Of a stretch of DNA of 64,000 nucleotides, positions 56,402 to 64,000 are shown piece by piece. Under the pieces are notes generated by a model that was not told the origin of the DNA, searched no databases, and saw nothing but the letters and a program-made list of their open reading frames with translations. The first letter of the stretch is position 1, and each line of letters starts with the position of its first letter. The DNA lies in contig CAXXNX010000084.1 of the NCBI GenBank assembly GCA_963664285.2, positions 124,001 to 188,000 of the forward strand. Direction: 5' to 3'. A program made the translations under genes and the position numbers. This stretch comes from JAJCYL01 sp963664285. Its GTDB lineage: Bacteria; Bacteroidota; Bacteroidia; Cytophagales; Cyclobacteriaceae.

Positions 56402-58637
56402 GTGGTGAGGACGGGTTTGTTTTATAATTATTTTCTTACTTTTTTATTGTACCTGATGGGCGTCACTGCCCTGGCACAAACTAACGGCGACTCCAAGGTT
56501 CTTTATGTGAAGGAATCCGAAGATGCGATTGTCCTCGACGGGTCTCTGGACGAAATTTCCTGGAAAACTGCAGATATAGCTACAAATTTTTGGCAGACTG
56601 GCCGACAGATTCAAAACCAGCCAAGGCGAGAACAGAGGTTAAAATCACCTACGATAATAACTTCCTCTATGTAGGAGCTAAGATGCACAATTATAATGAC
56701 CAGCCTTATATCATAAAGTCTTTACGAAGAGATTTCCAAGGACGTGAGATAGATGGTTTCCATGTCAACTTTGACACCTTTTTTGATCAAACTAATGCAA
56801 TCAATTTTGCAGTAAATCCTTTTGGAGTCCAAAGAGAAGGAACCATTACTAATGGTGGAAATGGACGAGTTGATGTCTCGTGGGACAATAAGTGGTTTTC
56901 AGAAGTTAAAGACTATGGTGACCATTGGATTGCTGAGATGGCTATTCCATTCAAAACCATCAGGTATAAAGAGGGAGTTCAAAAATGGGGGTTTAATGCG
57001 TTCCGTTTAGATGGAAATGCTAACGAGAGAGCTATTTGGACATCAATTCCTCAGGGTTTTTCTATGACTTCATTAACTTTTGACGGAGAACTTATTTTCG
57101 ATAAGCCGCTTAAAAAACCAGGTCCCAACATTGCTGTTATACCTTTCATTGCCGGAGGCGCTTCCAGGGATATTGAAGAAAGTACCAGTACAGATGGCAA
57201 TTTTGAGTTTGGAGGAGATGCAAAAATTGGGATCACACCCGGTCTTAACCTTGATTTAACAATAAATCCCGATTTTTCTCAGGTTGAAGTTGACCGTCAA
57301 CAAACTAATATTTCAAGATTTGAACTTTTCTTTCCGGAAAGGAGGCAATTCTTCCTGGAAAATGCAGATCTATTTGCAGGATTTGGGGGTCGACAAACCC
57401 GTCCATTTTTTTCAAGACGAATCGGTATCGTTCACGACACGACCACTAGTCAAAATATTCAAAATACCATCCGTGGTGGCTTACGATTGAGTGGTAAGTT
57501 GGATGAAAACTGGAGGTTGGGGATATTAAACATGCAGGCAGCTGAAGACAAGAAAAATGGTGTGCCATCTTATAATTATGGGATGGCGGTGGTTCAAAGA
57601 AAGGTATTCTCTAATTCAACGTTATCAGGGTTCCTGGTCAACAAACAGGCTCTATTTAACGATGATTCAAAAGAATATGAAGTGCCTTTGGATCATTTTA
57701 ACCGGGTGGCTGGTTTAGAGTACAATTATCGGTCACCCAATGGCAGGTTAAGATCAACCGGATTCTATCATGGGTCATTTACGGAACAGGACACTTTAGA
57801 AAGAGAATTTACCAGGGGGATCAGTGTCAATTATCGAACCCGGCGTTATAATTTTTTTTCTTTTTTTCGTGAAGTAGGAGAAGATTATACAGCAGAAGTG
57901 GGATTTGTTCCAAGGGTTGACTTTAAACGAACTTTTACAAGAGGACAAATTAATTTCTACCCTCAAAGCGACTTTATCAGCAGTCACGGACTTTCGTTGG
58001 AATATGAGCATCGCTGGAATCAAATACTAAGCAGGACAGATCAATTTGCAAGTATTGGTTATGACATTAACTTTTACAGCCAGGCCAGGTTTACTGTAAA
58101 AGGCGTAATTGACTATACATATTTGCTTGATGACTTTGATCCTGCCAGAAAAGATGAGGGAGTAGAATTATTGGAAGGTACCAATTATACTTACAAAAGA
58201 ATCTTATGGCGATACAGCTCAAACCAAAGAAAAGAATTCTTTTATAATTTCAATGGTTCATTCGGTGAATTCTTTAATGGCAATATTGTAAACCTTCAAG
58301 GAAATATTAACTACCGCCTTCAACCTATCGCCGTTTTTTCCATTGATTATAACTTTAATCGGATACGCTTGCCAGATCCATTCAATGATGCCAACCTATT
58401 TCTTATCGGTCCACGGGCGGATTTCACTTTTACACGTAATTTATTCTTTACCACTCTTGTTCAGTATAATAGCCAACTTGAGAACATTAATATCTCAATG
58501 CCCGCCTCCAATGGAGGTACAAACCTGTTTCAGATTTCTATCTCGTCTATACCGATAATTACTTTAGTTCACCCATGTTTTTGAAGGCAAGGAACCGAGC
58601 TGTCGTATTTAAAATGACATATTGGCTCAGTCTCTGA
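56402..58637 (+). pseudogene. DUF5916 (CBM9-like plus outer-membrane) protein with frameshifts
   Basis: The start is a GTG (56402) with a signal peptide ending in TALAQ. The first domain is CBM9-like (AIVLDGSLDEISWKTADIATNF) and the large C-terminal part is a barrel with FPERRQFFLENADLFAGF, the DUF5916 hallmark. One base is missing near 56602 (FWQ must join WPTDSKPAKARTEVK), and one near 58495 moves the ending into a frame that reads QWRYKPVSDFYLVYTDNYF, then FKMTYWLSL, a family-typical C-terminus at 58637. The restored length is about 745 residues. Confidence 0.88.
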
Positions 58638-58762
58638 TTATGAATTTTCAGAATTCTCCTTATCCGAGCTCCCTATTATCTTCATTTTCTTGCGGCCATT
58701 ACTCCGAAGTTTTAAGCGGTTAGCAGCCGCTTTGATATTGATATAAGCCTTTTTTAAATTTT

Positions 58763-59871
58763 GCTGAGATCAACTAATAAGTGCAATTGAAGGATGAAAA
58801 AGCTTTTAAGGGCTTTTTCACCTTCAAAAGCCTGAACAGTGCAATCTTTGGATTGCAAAATGTCAAAAAACTACACACATCTCAGTATTGATCAAAGGTA
58901 TCAAATTGAAGCATTATTAAAAACAGGAGCTACTCAAAAGGAGATTGCCTGTATCGTTCATTTTCACCCGTCTACGATCTTACGTGAGCTTAAGCGAAAT
59001 GTGGGTTCAAGAGGTAGGGGAGCTGGTGTCTATCGAACAGCAAATGCACAAAGGAGGACCAATCTTCGTCATCAAGAAAAGCCAAAAAGAGTGATTTTCA
59101 CCAAACCCATAAAAGACTGGATAGTTAACCGGCTCCAAGAAGATAGATGGAGTCCTGAATTGATCAGCCATCAGGGAAAGAAAACGAGAGAATGTCCACT
59201 TAGCCATGAATGGATTTACCAATGGATATGGGAATGTAAGCACACCAACCACCAGGAGAACCAAGAATACAAACAACTATACACATATCTAAAACATGGC
59301 AAACGAAGGCACAAACGAGGAAACAGAAAAGATCGTAGAGGTATTATCCCGAATAGGGTATCAATTGAACAGCGACCCCAGATCATTAACAAAAGGGAAC
59401 GATTGGGAGATATAGAAGTCGATTTAATGATGGGTAAAAACCACAAAGGCTCTTTGTTGGTGATGACAGACCGAGCAAGTCTTTTTACCAGAATCAGAAA
59501 GATGCACAGTAAAAATGCCGATCAAATGGCTGAAGCTATTGTGGAGGAACTCTCTCAGGATAAACACAAACTGGAAACACTCACTTTTGATAATGATATG
59601 GCATTTTCTAAACATGAGTTGATTGCTCAATCCCTTGATGTGGATGCCTATTTCACTCGTCCCTATACTAGTCAGGATAAAGGGACAGTTGAAAATAGGA
59701 TTGGGGTAATCAGAAGGTTTTATCCTAAGAAAACAGATATTAGATTTGTTACAGAGGAGCAAATCAAAGTTGTTGAAAACAAAATCAATGAACGCCCTGT
59801 TAGAAAATTTAATTACCTAAACGCAAAGCAAGTGCTACAAAGGAAAATTGCACTTATTACTTGAACTTACA
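58763..59871 (+). mobile_element. IS30-family element copy D, intact
   Basis: Both ends match copy A and a 3-bp duplication, ttt, lies at 58760-58762 and 59872-59874. The leader hairpin has a short deletion (CACCTTC for CATCCTTC) that leaves the stem slightly imperfect. The transposase frame is open. Confidence 0.93.
58860..59864 (+). CDS. IS30-family transposase
   Basis: I start at MSKNYTHLS. It is identical to copy A except for three substitutions: Ser to Leu in HPSTISREL (helix-turn-helix), Met to Ile in PMKDW, and Arg to His in KRRRKRG. The DDE residues (GDIEVDLM, TFDNDMAF, TVENRIGV) are kept. It is probably functional, although the helix-turn-helix change could affect end binding. Confidence 0.94.
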   Translation: MSKNYTHLSIDQRYQIEALLKTGATQKEIACIVHFHPSTILRELKRNVGSRGRGAGVYRTANAQRRTNLRHQEKPKRVIFTKPIKDWIVNRLQEDRWSPELISHQGKKTRECPLSHEWIYQWIWECKHTNHQENQEYKQLYTYLKHGKRRHKRGNRKDRRGIIPNRVSIEQRPQIINKRERLGDIEVDLMMGKNHKGSLLVMTDRASLFTRIRKMHSKNADQMAEAIVEELSQDKHKLETLTFDNDMAFSKHELIAQSLDVDAYFTRPYTSQDKGTVENRIGVIRRFYPKKTDIRFVTEEQIKVVENKINERPVRKFNYLNAKQVLQRKIALIT

Positions 59872-59959
59872 TTTTCTTAAAAATCGCTTTATAAAATAAA
59901 CTGAAAAGCTTAATTATCGCATTTTTTGGCCGGACATGCGATTCTATCCTAAGTAAGTA

Positions 59960-61454
59960 GGGCTTCCTCAAAAAGTAGTACCCATCAAATTAGCAGCCCT
60001 AGATAGATTGAGCACGAATAGGGTTGCAGCAATCCAAGTTTGTGAAGTTGATTTAAGCTTGGCTTTGATTTCATTGAGCGAGTAAGCTTGTTTGGCATTG
60101 CCTATTCTTCCCTCAATGGCATTCCTCTCAGCATATTCCTTTTTTGATTTAGCCTTCTGGTATGCTGATTTCTTCACAGGTTTTCCTTTTGTGGCAGCTG
60201 TCATCCTTATGCTGTTTTCTTTACACCAATTGCGATTCTTATTGGTAGCATAGATTTTATCGGCCTGTATAAGTTCAGGGTAATAACCAAACAAAGCCTT
60301 GTAGGCCTCTGCCTGATTGATCAGGTCCTCACTTTCATTATAGGCATTCCAGCTTAGGTTATCCTTGGTCATGAACCCATCCATGAGTGAAAGGCCCAAC
60401 TTGGCACCAAACTCTACACTCTTGCCCTGCTTGCCCCTCACTATCGGGCGTACATGGGGTTGTGAGATGCTCACTATCCGATCTTTACATTGGTGTGGGC
60501 TTTCTTGCTCATACATGCCTTGTTGCTGCTTATAAAGGGTATGGACCACCATCAGTTCCTGCTGGGTTTTGTGGGGAAAAGGAAACGGCCCTTCCAACAG
60601 GTCCAGCCTTTGATCGATATGGCCAGGTTCCTTTTTACACAGTTGAGCAACACACGGATGGCCTTGCGGATCGATACAGCTGATTTTTTCTTCTTTTTGG
60701 CTTCCTGCAAATAACGCTTATGGGCCATCCTGCGGTAAGTCCTGGGTTTGACCTCCATCTTGTCCCTGAGCAGGTCAAACAACCGGTCAACCATCTTTTC
60801 GGTCTTGATACGGGCTTCATTGACCAAACCAAGATCATTTGGGTAGGTGATGTATTGATCTGCCACAGTGGCATCTATCTTTAATTTACCTTTTGGCCTT
60901 TTAGATACCGCACCCTTTTGGTTTGGTTTCCGGTCAGGAAGGGACACCATCATGATGATTTTCGAGAATGCATCGAAAGTATCATCCCCTAGTTTTTTTC
61001 GCATCTCCACAAAAAGCGTAGGCGAAAACACCAAACCAGGTGTGTAATGGTCCAAACCAAGAAAGAACTGCATGTATGGGTTTTCGCTGATGGTCAGCAA
61101 GGTCTCTTCATCGGACAACCCCAGTTTATGTTTTATAATAAATGCCCCTATGATGTGCCTTGGGTTGACGCTCTTTGCCTCCATGTTGACGCTGAATTTC
61201 CTTTTGTAGATATTTACCAACTCATCCCATGGCAACAAGTTTGCAAGTGCTATCCATCTGTTGTTTGGGTTGAGTTTGATGGAGTTAATGGAGGAAAATT
61301 CTTCTATTTTGGTTTGGTACTGCGATGTGTAATCGATCATATGCAATGTTATACGTCAAATATACAAATAACCTTGCATATATAAAAATATATTTACACG
61401 TGAATCGCTTAATATGAGCAATCAAGGTCGTTTTTATCCAATCTGAGGAAGCCC
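59960..61454 (-). mobile_element. IS5/IS1182-type element at the end of the DUF2652 gene
   Basis: The ends share GGGCTTCCTCA. A direct repeat taagtaagta lies at 59950-59959 and 61455-61464, itself partly internally repetitive. Insertion is exactly at the stop codon of the DUF2652 gene: TAG is formed by the target copy plus the first G of the element, so the coding end is unchanged. The transposase is frameshifted. Confidence 0.88.
59968..61346 (-). pseudogene. IS5/IS1182-type transposase, frameshifted
   Basis: The first part (61346 to about 60625) has the DUF772 domain, NPRHIIGAFIIKHKLGLSDEE and the LKIDATVADQYITYPNDLGLVNEAR segment. The second part has the DDE-like AKLGLSLMDGF and IQADKIYATNKNR with the terminal RNAIEGRIGNAKQ glutamate. 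One G is missing near 60630: CTGGCCAT must be CTGGGCCAT to read NLGHIDQRLDLLEG. The restored protein has about 455 residues. Confidence 0.88.
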
Positions 61455-62400
61455 TAAGTAAGTAGAGTCTGACCGTCTTGCTCCTCCAGGATAAAATAAT
61501 TTGTTGCTTCTTTAATGAATTTATAGTCATTAAGTCGTTCGCCGTAAACTAGCTTGTTGGGCCCGAAATCATTGGTGACTGTTTCAAATTCAATGGTTTC
61601 ATTATCAAACACACAGACATGTCGAGTGCCCATTCTATTGACCCTATCTTTTTCGTAGTCAAATCGAAGAGGGGCGTTATTCCATTGATCTCGAAAATCG
61701 AAATTCGTTACTAATTCAAATAGTGATGAAGCGTCAAGGTCAATAGTACCTTCAATTATGATTGGGTCTGGTGATAGGTCGGAGAAAATTGATGGTTTTA
61801 CCTGTACCCGTTTATTCAATGACTCCAGTGAAATGTATCCGTATTCAACCAGGCCCACATTTTCATATTGACTGAATCCACTTTCAATATTGATCCAGGG
61901 GTATTTCTGCTTTAGTGCGTTGCTATTAATTCCATCTAACAAACCATCCGTAGCAAGAATATACTCACGACCCGGAACATCGTTCTTCAATAGTTTGTGT
62001 ACTAAAACCACATCTGATCCGTGCGGCTTATTAAAATCTTTTACCCTTATAAAAGAAAACTCACCCTGGTGTGAAATGAATTTCACTGTAAGATCCTGCG
62101 CAGTTCGACAAGCGCCCAGTGACAAATTCTCTTCTATTTGTAATTCAACAGATGGGAGTGGAACTCCAAAAACATTTCTTGACTTTGCATTAGCAAAGAT
62201 TCAAATGTTGGTACTTCTCCGTACTTATAAAATAGCACGGCATCTCCTTCAATTTCTGCCACATCCATTCCCAAATCATTTTTGTCAATCAGAGCCTCCA
62301 AAAGCTCGGAGATGATATGTCTGCTATGGGTAATTTCAGTTTCATTTACGAAACGTGTAAAACCTGATATGTCAGCGATAAAGAGTAGAGACTTCGGCAT
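61454..62400 (-). pseudogene. DUF2652 domain protein, one frameshift
   Basis: The front (62400 to about 62135) reads FIADISGFTRFVNETEITHS and DVAEIEGDAVLFYK, the class III nucleotide-cyclase-like fold. Known DUF2652 proteins have this fold, and catalytic status is unclear. One A is missing near 62136: adding it joins LLNYK to IEENLSLGACRTAQDLTVKF. The back half has a START-like segment (IDLDASSLFELVTNFDFRDQW). The restored protein has about 315 residues. The IS5-type element lies exactly at its stop codon. Confidence 0.85.
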
Positions 62401-62491
62401 GGAATTAATTGATACACATCAATGTCGAAATTGTTGAAGGGAATGACTGATCTTGTGAAAATTTATTGCAAAGATCACTAATCTTGCCCGC

Positions 62492-63304
62492 ATGCTGTCG
62501 GTAGTCGAGAATTTACAACCCAATGAAATCGCAATGGTTGGCCTTCCTTTTGACGACTTTTCCTCTTTTTTGAAAGGGTCAGCTAAAGCCCCCGATGAGA
62601 TAAGAAAGCTGCTACACAGCGGGGCTATGAATTTGTGTTCGGAATCAGGGATTGATCTTGAAAAAGCTGGAGTACTTAAAGATATCGGAAACATTACACC
62701 CATATCTCATCCGAATGATATTGTAACCCCGATTGCAGAAATTATAAACAAAGGAGCAAGGGTAATTGCCCTAGGAGGAGACCACTCCCTGTCATATGGA
62801 ACTGTCAAAGGTCATACCAAATCTTACCCCGATTTAACGGTACTTCATCTTGACGCACATTCGGATCTAAATGATAAATTTGATGGCAACAAATACTCTC
62901 ATGCCTGCCCCTTCGCCAGAATTATGGAGCAAGGTCTTGCGGTTCGATTGGTACAGGTTGGGATAAGAACATTAACCCCGCATCAAAGAGAGCAAGCAGA
63001 AAAATTCGCTGTAGAAATCATTCAAATGAGAGACTGGACGTCGTCGATGAAGTTGAAGTTGGATGGCCCGATATTTTTATCATTTGATATTGACGTGCTT
63101 GATCCGGCCTTTGCACCTGGCATTTCTCATCATGAACCCGGTGGCATGTCTACCAGGGATGCAATTGATTTCATAAATAATCAGGAAATGGACCTCGTGG
63201 GTGCTGATATTATGGAATACAATCCTAACCGTGACATTAATGGAGTAACAGGAATGCTTTGTGCCAAGCTGCTTAAGGAAATAGCAAGCAAAATGTTAGC
63301 CTGA
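62492..63304 (+). CDS. Agmatinase/arginase-family ureohydrolase
   Basis: 270 residues with the manganese motifs ALGGDHSLSYG, LHLDAHSDLND and SFDIDVLDPAFAPG, all metal ligands present. It is probably an agmatinase (agmatine to putrescine) by length and by the GTxEPGG-like HHEPGGMSTRDA, but arginase or another guanidino substrate cannot be excluded. The gene is intact. It overlaps the end of the convergent TPR-like gene by nine bases. Confidence 0.92.
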   Translation: MLSVVENLQPNEIAMVGLPFDDFSSFLKGSAKAPDEIRKLLHSGAMNLCSESGIDLEKAGVLKDIGNITPISHPNDIVTPIAEIINKGARVIALGGDHSLSYGTVKGHTKSYPDLTVLHLDAHSDLNDKFDGNKYSHACPFARIMEQGLAVRLVQVGIRTLTPHQREQAEKFAVEIIQMRDWTSSMKLKLDGPIFLSFDIDVLDPAFAPGISHHEPGGMSTRDAIDFINNQEMDLVGADIMEYNPNRDINGVTGMLCAKLLKEIASKMLA

Positions 63305-64000
63305 CTTGCTGGCAGTTTTTGCTTCACTTATTTTGATCTTTTTGAGTTTTCGGAGTTTTTCTTTGGCAATTTTTTGGTATTTCCTCTTGCCTTTTCCATG
63401 TTTTATCACTTCCTTCAAATGCATCTCGGCCAATTCCTTATCCTCAGTGGAATAAAGTTTCCCCAATTCCAGGTTAGAGAGTATCGAATACCAATTTTCT
63501 TCGTCATTAGTACTTTTCGCGAACGTAACTGCCATATTGTAGTATTTCTTTGCCTCTAATATCTTACCTCTAGCGTGATTGATCCTGGCCATATAATAGG
63601 AGGCATATCGGCCACTTTGACCCTCGTACCCTACCATTCCGCTATCAATACGAGTCAGTATTTGGAGAGATTCACCTTCCAGCTCATTGTAACGTCCCAT
63701 CCTGTAAAGCAAACTGGCATAAAAACGATGAAAATAGGCATTATCCGGATAGATATCCCTCAAATACCGGATTATTGGCAATGCTTCCGCATAACGATTT
63801 TCCTCATTAGCTAGGATCCTAATTAAATAATATTGGGCCTCAGTACGCGTGTAAAAAGCATTGTGCGCAACTTCTCTCAACTGTTCAATTCCTTTTTGCA
63901 TGTCTCCCTTAGGAAAGAACCACATTATCGGCCTCATAATCGGATAGTTTTCCCTAATCCATTCAGTATAGTAGTTCATAATAGCATCTCCAAAAAGTAC
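63296..64000 (-). CDS. TPR-like protein, 5' end beyond the window
   Basis: The frame is open to the window edge; codons before the first ATG at 63979 continue without a stop, so the gene starts outside. The visible 234 residues are tetratricopeptide-type helices (YRMGRYNELEGESLQIL, then KILEAKKYYNMAVTFAK and LELGKLYSTEDKELAEMHLKEVIKHGKGK) and end in a lysine-rich tail. No catalytic domain is seen. Such proteins serve as scaffolds; the partner is unknown. Confidence 0.75.
   Translation of the reverse strand, partial: VLFGDAIMNYYTEWIRENYPIMRPIMWFFPKGDMQKGIEQLREVAHNAFYTRTEAQYYLIRILANEENRYAEALPIIRYLRDIYPDNAYFHRFYASLLYRMGRYNELEGESLQILTRIDSGMVGYEGQSGRYASYYMARINHARGKILEAKKYYNMAVTFAKSTNDEENWYSILSNLELGKLYSTEDKELAEMHLKEVIKHGKGKRKYQKIAKEKLRKLKKIKISEAKTASKSG

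Noticed and set aside
58640..58762. A small stem (AAGCGG / CCGCTT) near 58718 as a terminator for the DUF5916 gene
   Set aside because: The stem is short, the loop is 7 bases and the T-run does not follow it directly; support is too weak.
1..64000. CRISPR array, restriction-modification, toxin-antitoxin or phage module
   Set aside because: No regularly spaced repeat array, restriction or methylase gene pair, toxin-antitoxin pair or phage structural gene could be recognised; the MORN-type repeats are those of a surface lipoprotein.

Overview
The window looks like a chromosomal piece of a Bacteroidota bacterium, probably of the Cytophagales type. This is an inference from gene content: head-GIN, DUF4301, DUF2652, DUF4833, DUF5916 and FISUMP-type proteins, an alternative Bacteroidota GlmU, type B ribosomal protein L31, an ECF sigma factor with a Bacteroidota-type promoter (TTG, about 20 bp, TAnnTTTG), YfhO, and FkbM/WecB polysaccharide genes. 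No rRNA, tRNA, CRISPR array or phage module was seen.

Layout. 1-5.8 kb: a glycosyltransferase cut by an IS1380-type element, nth, an ECF sigma factor with an overlapping small ORF, a MORN-repeat lipoprotein, a PolB-like exonuclease, lipB, a mannose-6-phosphate isomerase gene and yraN. 6-14.7 kb: an insertion-sequence island (two different IS1595-type elements, IS1380, IS30) around a ferritin gene and a solute-binding protein gene split by an IS. 14.7-29.9 kb: mostly housekeeping (TPR-like protein, MsbA-like ABC exporter, Wzi-like outer-membrane protein, L31, GlmU-like, holB, hemC, M20 peptidase, YifB/ComM, RidA, head-GIN, DUF4301). 30-40.7 kb: IS30 copy, TerB-like, C2-like, a long GAF protein, rhodanese, DUF4197, cinA, yfhO, wecB. 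40.7-47.6 kb: a cell-surface polysaccharide cluster (two glycosyltransferases, two methyltransferases, a flippase) hit by an IS630. 47.6-53.2 kb: IS4, pfkA, a FISUMP protein, IS30, IS1595. 53.3-58.6 kb: polyprenyl synthase followed by a membrane-lipid cassette (CDP-alcohol phosphotransferase, DUF4833, fatty-acid-hydroxylase-like) and a DUF5916 outer-membrane protein. 58.7-64 kb: IS30, an IS5/IS1182-type element, DUF2652, an agmatinase-family enzyme and a truncated TPR-like gene.

Two properties dominate. First, about 14 kb (roughly a fifth) is insertion sequence: four IS30 copies, three of one IS1595-type element, a second IS1595-type element, two IS1380 ends, and single IS630, IS4 and IS5/IS1182 elements. 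Several have exact target duplications, and two split a gene that reads through in frame once the element is removed in silico (solute-binding protein, fkbM). Second, many recognisable genes carry single-nucleotide frameshifts, often in short homopolymers, including pfkA, the flippase, the GAF protein, the Wzi-like protein and several transposases. Either this is a decaying, IS-expanded genome, or much of it is consensus error; two lesions share the octamer CTGGCCAT where CTGGGCCAT would restore the frame, which favours some systematic error.

No clear new defence or mobile system was found. The best leads are a tiny ORF with two GGGSE modules around an in-frame TAG (13295-13471), the double hairpin leader of the IS30 element, and the lipid cassette at 53-56 kb.
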